DNA from: Paramecium sonneborni | Lineage: Eukaryota; Ciliophora; Oligohymenophorea; Peniculida; Parameciidae | Direction: 5' to 3' | DNA length: 64,000 nucleotides | NCBI GenBank assembly: GCA_905182985.1 | Contig: CAJJDN010000079.1 | Coordinates: 335,558-399,557 of the forward strand | In this document: positions 35,101-47,905 of the stretch, piece after piece | Layout of the letters: every line of letters starts with the position of its first letter | Position numbering within the stretch: the stretch's first letter is position 1 | Program-made: the position numbers and the translations under genes | Notes under the pieces: model-generated | What the model was told of the DNA's origin: nothing | The model's database searches: none | What the model saw: only the letters and a program-made list of their open reading frames with translations

Positions 35101-38100
35101 GGATACAGCTAAACAAGCACTTTTATTAAGATTAGTACATGAAGATAAATTCATTGCTTCCTTAAAAGTTAATTTAACACATTAATCATTTTACCATTTC
35201 AAATATAAATTTGGAGAATAGACTGATCCATGAACAAAGCATGCTTTTTAATTCAATTAATTTGAATATTATAATAATTTTAAATTATCTGTTGTAAGTG
35301 AAACTGTAGGACATGTCCAATCATCATTATTAAATAAATAATTTCCACTTTAATTTTTTATACAACCATATCGATTAATTTTATTTGTAGTTAATATTTA
35401 TGAAGATGAACAATATTAATAAATGGAATTAGCATAATTAGCATAACATAATAAATTAGCAAATATACATTGAATTTCAGTAGTTATTTCAGAGCAATTT
35501 TAAAAATGAGAATAGTATGTAAGTTTACAAAGATGAGTTTTAAAATCATATGCACAATTGTTATTATCTTAATTACTAATTGTTTAACACAGATTATAAT
35601 TGATTTAAATATTTTAGATATTAAGACAATTTGGTATGTTTTATTAGATTTAAATACATTCATTATTATGATATTAATACATAATATCATTAGAATTATC
35701 ATCTAAACAATCCGGATTTGTTGATTTAAGAATATCTCCACTGTAGCATATATTTTTAGTAAAATCATAAGAACAATGAGGATATCTTTTGCAAAAATGA
35801 AATGAAGTATAATCAAATTGATTACATTTATGGAGGTCAATATTAGTTATATTAAAACATAAATTATTGTGATATACACAATATTAATCTTTAATTTTAT
35901 TATTTACACATTCATCTTGATCCATAATTTCATTACATTATCTATTAATTTAAAATTAACAATATCCATTAAAGAATTCACAGTAAATATTTAAAGATTT
36001 ACAAATACTTTAAGATAATCCAGGAAGATCACATGGTACATCATTGATTTTACCAATAATACATTAAGAGTTGAATCCATAACAATCTTATGAACTCATA
36101 GAGCAAGTAGACCAAGAATAGAATAAATTTGAATCTATTCTTTTAGAGCAATCTGAACTTGATGATGCACATTTCTTTGAAGTTGTATTATATACACATT
36201 TTAAATAATTGCTAGTAACACATGCTTAATAATTTCTTAATTCACATGCAGCTGTAGCATGATCTGTAAAATATTAACATTAATCTTGATAAAAAATACA
36301 CTTACCAACTGTTACTGATACACAACCTGTTAATGAAATAGATGGTGTATTACAATAAGCAGGAGAAGTTGATGTGTAGGCTTAACACTTAGTTGAAGAA
36401 AAGTAACAATTATCTGTTGCTTTGCTGCAAATAACTTTATTTGTTGAAGAACTTATAGAACTCTTAGAACAAGTAGATTTATTAAAATCTTAATTAACAC
36501 ACTTTGCATCTATATAGTCAAATTATTAAAAGTTAAGGAATTTGCATCCTTAAGAAGGATTTGTAATTTACGAACAAGCACCAGAATTTGCTTATTCACA
36601 CAAAAGTTCATTTAAGTATAATTAATCTAATCTGCTTGAAGTATTTGATACTTCTAAACATTTGTTCTAATCAAAAAAACAAGTTCCAGTTGTATATTGT
36701 ATACATCTATGTATATTAATTGAGAGATTAGTACCACAATCAGGAATGCTATCATTGTTTACATCACAATTCATTTTACTTTCATTGAATTAACAATAGT
36801 TGTATTAATGATACTAAATAGATGTTGAAGCTTTTTAAGATGTACATGCCTGTCGATTAAGTTAAAATTAATCACAATATTAAAAAATTTGATCATAAGA
36901 TCTACATTCAAATTAGTAAGTATCCCACATACATTTTTGATTGTGAGTCTCTATATTAAGACATGCCTATCTAGATATTTAGGCATTGCAACTTAATTCA
37001 ACTAATATTTGTGAACTAGCCTCTTTGCATTAATCATTAAGAATATCATAATAGCATTTTTAAGTAGATTGTTAACATGCAAATCGATTCAAATTAGATG
37101 AACAATTATCAATAATGATATCATTGTAACATAACTTTAAATTGTCATCATAAATACATGGTTAATTGTAGAATATATTCATAATGCAAACATTTCGATT
37201 AACATTTCTCCATGAAATACATTAAAGTCTATTAACTTCTGATAAGGTTAATTCTAGACATTTTCCTTGATTCCATTATCTGAATTATTTAGAAACATTC
37301 ATATTATAACAATCAGTCTCTGATTATATAAGATTAATTTAATTAGATCCTTCATAACAAGAAAATAAATCCCAATTATATAAACAATTATTTTAAGAGT
37401 AACTTACTTTAGCATAGAGACAAACTCTAAAGGATACATTCTTTAGATCATTACAATAGTGGGAATCAATATTTGTGATAGAGACACATTGATTGGTATA
37501 ATCATCCCATTTACATAGATCATTAAGAATATTGTAACAATGATATTTGTTAACCATTCTATTATTACAATTAATTTATAGTTTGGTTTAATAAATGCAT
37601 GAATAATTGATAGGATCAAATATAACTAAGTTTAAATTTAAATAATACAATTATCCTTTTTAAAATTTATACACATATTTCTATTCATCTTATAAATGAT
37701 TGGGATTGAATTAAATAAGTAATGCAATTCATAATCAATAAAATTGATACAATTATCATTATACCAAATACATAATTGATCTGATTTTATAATATTTAAA
37801 CAAACATATTTATTAAATGCTTAATCACATGTTAATGAGAATACATATTCTTCATTCATCTAATAACATTTATGATTTTACCAATCACAATAATCTTGCA
37901 TATATTTACAATAATATATATCTAATCCTAATTGATTACATCTATATAAAGGTAGACATGATAATAAATCATTATGTTCAATTTCATCTACTCCTGACCA
38001 TAAACAATTTCCACTAGATAAACAATCTTCTTTATTCTTTCGATAATAACAAAAATCTGAACAGAACTATTTTTTTATATCAAAATAACAATATTTTATT

Positions 38101-39189
38101 TGTTAACATCTATAATATGGTTCTAATGTATGTTATTTTAAACAACTAGAATCCAAATCTATTTTTGATTCTCCTTCTATACAAGTAAATTCATCAATCA
38201 TTTTTGGAATAAAACATTTTCGGAATTTAGAATTATATGTTGAACATAATCTATTACTTAATTATTTACACTATATCTTATTATCATCAATGAATTAAGT
38301 TGTAATTAATATTTCTGGATTCACTTCTTAACATCTTCCATTTATAAATATTAAATTATTTCTCTTCAATTCTAAATATTTACAATAAAGATGATTGACT
38401 CCGAAAGTATCATATTAATCCTTTATAATAATATTAAAATCCTCATCATCTCTTATATCTATTGCATTGCATCCTAAACGATATCTATTACTCTCTATCT
38501 AATATTAATTTCCAAATTCAAATTATTTAAATACATCATTTCTTGAATAACTATTTTATAATTAATTTAAATCTTAATCTACATTTTTTGTTGATTTCAA
38601 AATAAATTCATTTGCCTCTTTCTCCAAATCTGGTTCATATGATAATAATTCCCATAAAACAGTATGATGAATTATTAAATAATTTGTTATATATTGACAA
38701 GCATTACTACTGTAATATGCAGTATTAAAATTTTATTATATATTCTTAATATCCTCTCCTGTCACAGTAAAACATTTATGATTATCCCATTTGCAAATTG
38801 AAAAAGGATTACGTATTGCTAAACATCCATATCTATTTAAATTATTTGAACATTATTCATTTTCCAAATCAATTATTTATTAACAATTTTCATCGAACTT
38901 GCCTTATTTTAATAAAGTTTATACAATATACAACTTTTGTAATACTTGATCCAAGTTAAGAAATGCAACCAATTTTATTTATATAAATACTACATCCAAT
39001 TAAATAATTATCACTTTCTTTACATTATTCAAATACATAATCCCAAATACCTAAATTAAATTAAAAATATTTACAATAAATTTATTCACTTGATATACAA
39101 TCCAAGTAATTTGAATTTTCTAAACATTGATCAATTTTACCAAATGTACATTATGATAATAATATTAAACAAACAATTATCATTTTCAT
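32137..39189 (-). CDS. Giant cysteine-rich GPI-anchored surface antigen (immobilization antigen-like)
   Basis: A 7-kb gene of roughly 2,300 residues. It has a signal peptide (MKMIIVCLILLSQCTFG), then a Cys-rich body with regularly spaced C and W. Units repeat with a core C-x-W-x4-5-C, such as CKWDNHKCF (about 38770-38795), CDWQNHKCY (about 37863-37890), CIWYNDNC and CQWSLSLNQC. The C-terminus is a hydrophilic stretch (STKQNSNYY) and a hydrophobic tail SHLLLTFLIILIL, a typical GPI-attachment signal. This layout is that of Paramecium and Tetrahymena surface (immobilization) antigens with PSA-type repeats. At least one intron is needed near the start (about 32 nt before KASSMKIVN/ENCQQ), and others were not all resolved. 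It would coat the cell and ciliary membrane. It starts 108 bp from a divergent gene. Confidence 0.8.
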
Positions 39190-39297
39190 ATATAAAATTA
39201 TTAAATGTCAAATTATAATTATCATTGAATTCATTGGGATTATAAATGTAAAAAATTGGTACATAATGATTTTCATTGAATTATTAATAGAAACTAT
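39190..39297. promoter_or_regulatory. 108-bp divergent promoter region
   Basis: Lies between the surface antigen start (minus) and the 665-aa gene start (plus). All regulatory information for both 5' ends must sit here or in coding sequence. No recognised motif. Confidence 0.4.
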
Positions 39298-41295
39298 ATG
39301 GACGAAGATGAATCTACCTCATTTCATGAATTATCAACGAATGAAAGAGCACATAATTTATAACAAATATAAACTTGGTTTTAGAATCAAAAATTAGCTA
39401 TAACAAATACTGAATTGTTTACTACTTAAATCTTTGATGAACTTAAAAAATAATGTGAATAATAAAATGAAATCTTATAAACTTCACCTGAATTCTAAGA
39501 AACTAAAGAATTAATTAATTCTTTTTATAGTAAAGCTTAGAGAATATGTTTGAAAATTAAAAAAAAAACAGAGCCTCGTTCATAATTATAAGAAAGAATT
39601 AAATACTATAAAGTTAAAGAAGATGAAGAAGTTGAAAAGAATAGAGAAATTCTTATAGAAGTAAAAAAGAAGTTACTCTGTATTATTAGAATATCAAAAG
39701 GAATACCATTTATTATTAATTTTATAAAAAGTTAAAATGTGAGAGACAAATAATATAAATTAACTTTAATGGTTGAAGATGCTTTATTGGATGGTATTAA
39801 TTGGTATCTTATGTAATATGCTATCAAAGAAAATTAATGGAATAAAGAATTACCTTAAGAATGTAAACTTAAAGAAATTCTACATTAATTATTGACAATC
39901 ATTTGGTAATAGAGAGAAGAGTTGAAGAATGAATTAAATGAAATCTTTTTTAGATTGAAAAAGACTTAATTAATTAAATTATTAGATAAACAAGGAGAGA
40001 AGTTTGAAAAGAATGATAAGTTTACATAATAATCTACGAAAATCTTATAAAAATTACAAGAATTTTGTAATGGACTTGAAACTATCAAATTATCACCTAA
40101 TAAAGCAAATGGTTTATATTATTTATAGAGGATCTTATTATCATATTGTTGGGTAAAACAGATTGAATTATCGGAAATGTTATATTATACTAAAATTACA
40201 GGAAGATTGGATAAATTAAAATAAGATAAAGATCATAGTAATGTTATTAGATTAAGATAAAGAATAACATTCTTAAGATTTGTTTATAGAATACCAGCTG
40301 TTAAATAATGGTGTGAATAAAATCAAATTATTCCTTTTGAAATGCAATCAAATATACCTTAATATCTTTAAGAAGAATATGATTAATTTATGAGCGATAA
40401 AAAGGAAAGACTCTTTTCAGATACAAAGGAAGATTATTTCATTGAATCTTAATTGAAATTTCTTGCCAATAATTTTTAAATATACAAAAATAAAATTAGA
40501 ATCATATTCAATGATCTTAGATTTATTTAAAACAAACTTGAAATTTATGAACTCTATTAAGAATATGTTAATAAATATGATGGTGACATAGATAAAGTTT
40601 CAAATCTATAATTTTAAAAATAATAAAAAGATATCATAATAGCATGTTGTATTAGACATTTAGAAATTAAATTATCAAATGAAGATTTCACTAAGACTGT
40701 TTTACCTTTAGTTAAATTTGATTTCTTATTGAAAAAGGAAAAGCACTTTTAATTCTAATAAACCTCATATGATAAATCTTAATATTCATTTTTAGCCAAA
40801 CCTTCCCTTGTTAAGATTTTTCTAATTGATATTTTAGCTTAAGAATAACCATTTCCATATATTTTTGAATTTATCTATTATGAAGATGGAAAATTGTAAT
40901 AATCTATTAAAAGTACTACTCTTTAAGGATAATTTTTTTATTGTCCATAAATACGAGAACATTTATCAAAAAAATATTAATTCAATATCAAATTATAAGA
41001 AAATGAAAATAAAGTAACCTTTACATATTTACCAAGTATTCATTATGATTATGTTAAACCAGCAGCAACTATATTATGGGAAGATATTTTATTATAAGAT
41101 TTGAAACTAATATCTTTGCATAGGAATTAATTAGTTGATGAAATTAATTTTATGGTTCGCAGTAATAAGTTTTAGACAATTAAGTAATAAATATAATAAG
41201 ACTCAAAGTACTTTAGTGATCATTTAAAAATTATGAATGACCTAGAAATATTTAATCATTAATATATGAATGGTAAAAAGTTGAGATGTATTTGA
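39298..41295 (+). CDS. 665-aa alpha-helical protein, unrecognised
   Basis: One uninterrupted frame of 666 codons, dense in TAA/TAG (Gln), with no intron. MDEDESTSFHELSTNERAHN opens a mostly helical protein: IKKKTEPRSQLQERIKYYKV, LKEILHQLLTIIWQQREELK, ETIKLSPNKANGLYYLQRIL, KPSLVKIFLIDILAQEQPFP and the C-terminal KPAATILWEDILLQDLKLIS. No signal peptide or membrane helix. The pattern suggests a large soluble scaffold or HEAT-like helical fold, but I see no diagnostic motif. It is a solid gene with unknown function. Confidence 0.7.
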
Positions 41296-41739
41296 TTATT
41301 TTATTGATATCTTTTTTTCATTATGTATATTTTAAATTTATGTTTTTGATATAAAATGCGATAGTCTTATTAATTATGAAATATATGATTTAATATTCAT
41401 TTTTAATTATTATTATCTAATAAGTTCAATTAATTGTTTATAATTATAATTTTATAAGCTCAATTAAATCTTGATGTTTCTTTTAGTGTGTATCCAAATT
41501 TTAGAAGAAAAAAAACTTACGAAATAATGTTCTAGCCTATTCCTATAGTTTAAGTGCTTTTTGAATATTTGATTATTTTATTGCTGATTTGTCATCAAAG
41601 AAAATATTCAATTTAAATTTTTTTTATTATATAAAATATGTATATATAAATTAATGCATTATGACTGTCTAAATAAATGCGTTTATTTCTTTGATTTTAA
41701 TGAACATAAATTTAATATGCTTAATAATATTTATAATAC
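41296..41739. other. Intergenic region
   Basis: About 440 bp of A/T-rich sequence between two plus-strand genes. No supported coding frame. Confidence 0.45.
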
Positions 41740-44023
41740 ATGGAAAAATTTCTTAAAGGTATGATAATTAAATTAATTTAGAATTAAGGAGAGTTGACAT
41801 ATTTGGATACTAAATCACTTTGAGAATGAACTAATAATCTACATATAGGTCAGGTTTGGGTGGTTTAATGTCAATTATTGTGATTGGAGTAATGATATGG
41901 CAGTTTTCATCGAGCTTTAATTCGTTTCTCAATAAAGAATAATTGAACGCAGTCACAATAACTGAGTATGATCCAAAAATATCAGATACTACAATAACAG
42001 ATAAATAATTTTTATTCGCTATGGCAATATAGTAAGAAAACTTTATTAAGAATCCTTTTTTCAACATGTCTCTTATTTAGAAGTATAAGAAGTTCTTTAA
42101 ATTGTTAGATATAATTATCGATATCAGAATGGTTCTTAAGTATCAATATCTAAGGAAATTCGATTAGTTGGTTGTACGGAATATCGATTTCAAAAATACT
42201 TTAAAGAAGAAGGAAGTGATTTTTCTTAATTGTACTTTAATTCCTCGTCTTTATCAGATTATCTATGCCCAGTGTAAATGAAATGATTATATTAGGGAAG
42301 AAGCTAATTTCTAGTTGGGAGGTACACACATAAGTAAAATATAGTTATAAACATCTAGGTGAGGAGTTTTTGTATTTATAAATAATTATAAGTAAATGTA
42401 ATCCATAAGAAGCATTAAATAATGGATATGAATGCGCAAATTAAGAATAATTAAATGAATATTTGGCAAAACATGGGAGTTTTAAATTTTAAATCTATAA
42501 CATTAATTCAATAATAAATCCATACAAATCAGATAATAATTATAGGCAACTATATTTAGATGATTCAATATAGTATACATTCATTCCAAATGAAATTGGT
42601 AGAACAATTGATGTTTATCTTAAACACTATAACATAATTTAAGATAATAGTTTGATGCCATTTGGGTAATTTTTATTATTAATATAATTAGTGAAACTGT
42701 TGTAAGTTAAGTATTTGCATTTGAATAGTTAGAAACCAAAGTTATTTCTGAAATTGGAAATTCTGATTAATATGTTTAGATTAATTTTAAAAGAAGTCCA
42801 TTTAAAACTACAATTAAAAGAAATTATATGAAGTTTGATGAAATGTTATCAAATTTAGGAGGAATTCAATAAATTTTATTTTTTTTTGTTGGAATAGTTG
42901 TAACATTATACAATAAATTATAAAGTATTAATTTATAATTATTTAAAGTGATGATTGAATTAGCAAATAGAGTATATGAATTTTCTTTTGATAATACTGA
43001 AAAATTAAGATAATAATAAGAGAAACTTGAATTAATAAATTTGGCCTTATAATCATAATAGCGTTAATAAAGAGAACCTGGTTCATCAGTGAATAATTCT
43101 GATGATGAGGATAAACCTTAAACAGTTCATTAAACTTTGATAAATCAGAAAGAAAATAATTAAGAAATAAAAAAGTTAAATGGCGTCAAAAGATTCAAAG
43201 CAGTAGTTTAATATTTATCAGTTTTTAAATAAAATAATCCATAAACTCAATAAAAGAAAGAGAGTTTTAGAATTATTAAAGATCAACAAATTTTAGCAAT
43301 ATAATTGAATTGCAAATCAGGTTTAGAATATTTTGAGAAATAAGTTAAATCAATAATATGTAGAGCAAAACCAATTTATTTATCTTTTAAAATTTTGATG
43401 AATGTAATTAGTTGCAATAAATTTTTTTCGAAATAGCCTAGAATAAAATTAATAAATAAAGGAATGTAATAAGTTGCTGAACAAATAGATATTTATAATA
43501 TAGTTTAAAATTTGAATGAAATGATTAAATTAAAGGAAGTAGTATTATCATATCATTAATAATTGATGTTTGGTTTTACTCCAAAACCGTAAATTACTTT
43601 AGATGATAAGTCTGCACAACCTACAAGAGATATATTATAATTAAATTTAAATAAGGAAAGAGATTAAGATGAAGAAATTGGCAAAGAATTATTTAAAACA
43701 AAAAGAAGAAGTGGTGATTAAGATAATTATTTATTTTATGCCAAAATTTATAATGTAATATATTTAAATGTATATTTTTTTAGTCATATGATGATGTTCT
43801 TAGATAAAGTGAGGATGATGTCTAAAATAAAACAAATAATGTTAGCAAATAATTAATTGAAAAATTAGGTCCTGAATTGTAATTAATATTTAAATTATCT
43901 AAACTAATTGATTTTCAATCATAGAATAGTACATAAGTATAAATAAAAACACCTCATCGTAGAGGAGCTATGTAATAAAAAGAATAAAATGTGTATGCAA
44001 AAATGTTTAATCCAGATCCATGA
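41740..44023 (+). CDS. Two-pass transmembrane protein, ciliate family (paralogue of 8708-10225)
   Basis: About 710 aa after six introns (23, 26, 22, 25, 26 and 29 nt) that together close the frame exactly. The N-terminus is MEKFLKELRRVDIFGYQITL, then a first helix at about residues 35-55 (GLGGLMSIIVIGVMIWQF). A lumenal region carries CTEYRFQKYFKEEGSDF, LGGTHISEEFLYLQIIISKC and NEIGRTIDVYLKHYNI. The second helix, NLGGIQQILFFFVGIVVTLY, is followed by a 300-residue charged Gln-rich cytosolic tail. The D-x-FG start, GG before each helix and tail layout match the gene at 8708-10225, but this one has introns and a longer tail. Transport or sensing function cannot be read from sequence. Confidence 0.78.
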
Positions 44024-44074
44024 TACAAATAAACTACTTTTATATTTATTTATATAATTATTTTCTATATTTAT

Positions 44075-46599
44075 TCATGATTCTTAAAAAATGTTATTAA
44101 TCCATACTCCCTTAATTTATTTACCTTCTAAAGTTTAAAATACACCAGCACCATGAATCTTACCATTTTTAAATAAACCTGTAAATCTTTCTGCATTTGT
44201 TAATACTAATTATCCATATCCTTCTTATTAACCAAAATTAAAATCACCATCATATCTAGCCCATTTGTCACCTAATTAATTAAAATCTTTATAATTAAAG
44301 GCTTCTAAATAACTTTAAGCTTATTAGTTTTTTAATATTCCACTACGATGAAATCTTTTCTGATAATTTATATTAAATTTACTAATTCTCATGAAAATAT
44401 CCTTCATAGATTACTTCATTGTCATCATTTATTAATTTACCCATTCCCTATTTCTTGCCAGCATTAAAAAAACCTTCATAAGTTAGTCCATTTGGAGTTG
44501 TTTCTACTCCAAATCCATCCTGTGTAATTAATTTTTTACTTCCTCCTTTTGAAGCTTATTCAGTCTCAAATTTCTTAAATAAATTCTTCTTTTATATCTG
44601 AGGAGAATATGATTCTTTTTTTTAAATAAATGACTAAATATATTTATTGTAATTACACTAGATGCTCTTGATTCTTTTGAATTTTTTGATATCACTTAAC
44701 GAATTGATAAATGCGATCCTTTTTATAATAGAGATTAATTCGATAATTAAGATTAAACTTCAGGATGTATTAGAGAATGTTATTTAGTTGAAAAATGAAC
44801 CTAATTTTAATTATATATTTATAAATATACCTTTTTTTCAGTTAAACTATATTGATAATCATCCGAAGTCCAAATTTAAGCCAATCTCTTTCCTTTTAAT
44901 TAAGATGCATCAAGTAATTCATTTAACTAAAGAAAATCACGACGATCTTTTGGATCATAATGTAACATAGCTTCTAAAATCAAAGGCAAAGCTTCACCAT
45001 ATCTATCATTAATTTTATTTATTTATTCTATCAATATATTTTGATCAATCATATAATCCTAATAAAGAGTAATACTTTATTTTGCTGAACAGAGTTCAAG
45101 AGTCATCTAAAAATATATTTTATTATATTACTAAACCTAAAATAAAAACATTGCTTTTATATTCATTATATGGTTCTAATTATTTGTTTTGTATCATTAA
45201 CCATTATTCTGGAGTTATGTAAGGATATTAATGTAATAGTACTTCTTCTCCATTCATAATTTTAGTGAATAATTCAGAGAATTGATTTTCTTCTTAATTT
45301 TTGAAAAGTGGACTCTAAATTTTAAGTCCAATTGCTCCATTTAATAGGTTGGAGAGATATACTTTATCAAATTTCAAAGATGTTAAAGCATAACCTTTAG
45401 ATTAGAGAAACGCTTAACTTCCTATAAGTGAGTCTAGAAAGAATAAAATCTCTGTTTCTTCGAAGTAGATTTTCTTTCTATAGATTAATTCTTAAGCAAG
45501 GGTAGTTTCATAATAATCTAAGAAAAGTGATAATTTGTATTCTGTTGTAAAAAATTAATCGATTTACTTGTACTACATTGCTTAAATTAATTCGAATAGT
45601 TGATACCATGTATAATGAGAAGATTTGGATGATTAAACCCATAAAATTTAGATTCATAATATTGTAAAGCCTATTAAAAGTCTTCTTTTTCTGTAAAGGT
45701 AAGAAGTTTATGTACTAATTTAAAATCATATTATTTGGGCTCTTTATATTCCAGTATATTCACTTAACCATAGAGTGGATGATCATAATCTTCATGTACA
45801 ACCATGAAATCATTATTTAATTAATCAATAATGTTAACTGTTGTGTTGAGAGTGCAAATTTCTATATTAGACTTGCAATTATTGTATTAACATGTTCCCA
45901 TTAATTAAATTTTTCAAGACAGTTATAATTATTGCTTAATAATCAATTCATTAAAAATATTTAGTAAATCCATTTTAGGTACTTGGGGTTTCAATCTTTA
46001 AATCATCTGAATCAAAATTTGATAATCACATGCACTGTATATTCCAAATTCTATAATTACTTATTAGATTTCATTCAATAACTCTTCATATATGGTGTTG
46101 AAATCTTTCACTATCATCTCTACTTAACTCCAAAGTCTAAAAGTTATATTGATTAATAAACTCACATTTAATCATTCTTTTTATTCATTTTTATATCATT
46201 AGCTTTTATTTTATATAAGGCTCCCAATTAAATTGTGCTAAATGGAAAAATCTTCTATGGAGATTTCAAATTTTTCTATCTTCTTAAAAGTGGTTCTTAA
46301 AATAGTAATTATGTTTCATCTCGAATGTTTTTAGGACTCAATGATGTAAAGCTTTCTGAAACTGTTTTACGTCTAAATAAATATGTTGGATAGAGTAAAT
46401 AATCTTATTTTCTATTGACTCTCTTGAAATTTATAGGTTCGATACTTTGTTTAGGCGAATTCGGAAGTTTACGTGGTGAAATTAAAATCTGAGGGATTTA
46501 TTATGATATTTCCTTTAACTATTATAAGTGATTCCAAATTTATTAAGATATCATATTCCTACCACCCAAATTACGCGCATCTGGTGTAAATGGAGGCAT
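44075..46599 (-). CDS. Protein pseudokinase with C-terminal MORN repeats
   Basis: A multi-intron gene (at least four short introns; the junctions near 45880-45960 are not fully resolved). The N-terminus starts MPPFTPDARNLGGRN and is basic with proline phosphosite-like motifs (ILISPRKLPNSPKQSIEPIN). The central part is kinase-like: YESKFYGFNHPNLLIIHGIN, LFLDYYETTLAQELIYRKKI, then YPYITPEQWLMIQ in the APE region and SNVFILGL plus AMLHYDPKDRRDFLQL in the C-lobe. The HRD segment reads YALTSLKFDKVYLSN and DFG is replaced, so catalysis is unlikely. At the C-terminus at least three MORN repeats occur (LTYEGFFNAGKKQGMGKL, VIYEGYFHEN, RFTGLFKNGKIHGAGVF). Probably a scaffold. Confidence 0.65.
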
Positions 46600-46800
46600 T
46601 CACTTTGAAAAAGTTGTTAAAATATAATATTAATTTATAAACAAATGTAATCTAATTTCTTTTGTCATTATACACTTATAAATCGAGTTAAAATTTAGTA
46701 TATGCACTTAAAAATGGTTTCAACAATTTAGTTTAATTTTTTAATTATTTTCATGAAATAAGTGTCTAATTGTATAACAATAAGTAATTATTAATAATAA

Positions 46801-47370
46801 TCACATCAATAGTTTTTCATTTTAGATGTTTTCTAAGAATAACTTAAATTCTCTCATGTTTTTATTTGCTCCTTCTAGTGTTTCTTTGATCTAATCCCAT
46901 TTTTAAGACTTTTAGCTATTATGGAATTTATTAGATTTGTATTGAATTGGTTCAGTTTTTAATTTTGGAGTAAAATTTCTATTGGTAAGCGTGCCTAAAG
47001 GTTTTCTAGGGGACATAGGCTATTGGTTAGATATTTATTTGATTTTCTACCATATATGTTAAGGCTTTTGGAATAAGATTGATCATATTACGACATCAAA
47101 TTTATCCAAACGTGGTAATGGACCATCTGGAGGGACACCTCGAAATGGCTTATCTAATTGTTGTTCTAGAGTCATTTCTAAAAGAACACGTGCATAAAGT
47201 AAAGAATTCTATTTCCAAATAAAATTATGTGTTGGAGTTCTCACTTTATCCAACCATTACAAAATTCTTATCTTTAGATGTTTTGCATTGATTTTCTAGC
47301 AACCATTATATATTTTATTAATTGCTTCACTCAATTCTTAATCAAGGGTTTCTGCTCTTGGAGAATTCAT
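46801..47370 (-). CDS. DUF4485-domain protein
   Basis: About 179 aa after one intron of 30 nt (or 27 nt with a shifted donor). Residues 1-95 match the DUF4485 pattern seen at the N-terminus of centrosomal proteins such as CEP112: HLKIRILQWLDKVRTPTHNF, NSLLYARVLLEMTLEQQLDK, PFRGVPPDGPLPRLDKFDV. The remainder is a basic linker (SPRKPLGTLTNRNFTPKLKT) and a short C-terminal helix (KETLEGANKNMREFKLFLEN). A centrosome or basal body role is inferred from animal relatives. The recognition rests on the L-W-x-KL and PP-x-GPLP elements. Confidence 0.7.
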
Positions 47371-47905
47371 TAATCTAACGGATAATATATATTTTATTAA
47401 TAATTTAATAATCTTCTATTCAATATTAAGTTTTCGAGAATATAAAGCAATAATCATACAAAATATATTATAGTTTAATCTTAAAAATGAACTTGCAACA
47501 TTTTTTAAAATAAATTCATTAAAATTTATTTTTTTCTTTATCCATCCAATTTTTATCTAACCTAATTTTATTTCAAAGTGAATTCAGTATTTATGGCAAA
47601 ATTTTATTTATTTTAATTATTTGATATAAAAATGGGTTATTTTTAGAAATCCTAGGTTTTATTTCATTTTTGTATAATTTATCGTAATTGAATTTAGGTA
47701 AAATTTGATTTTACTTAGAATTAACTTGGTAATTTTCTAAATCTATTGTATCATAAATATTATAGAAAGAGTATTCTTTTTAAATATTCTTATATAAGTT
47801 TTGTATTGATTATAATGAATTTCTTAAAAAAATAAAATAGAAAGAATCTGAATATAATTGTAAAATTAATAATGTTTGTTTTTAAGAAACTGCATTATTT
47901 ATTAT
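47371..47905. other. Intergenic region between divergent genes
   Basis: About 535 bp of A/T-rich sequence upstream of both the DUF4485 gene (minus) and the K+ channel gene (plus). No supported gene or motif. Confidence 0.45.

Noticed and set aside
35470..35706. Overlapping 70-78-codon frames on both strands
   Set aside because: Both are shadows inside the surface antigen; the true minus frame has regular Cys spacing.
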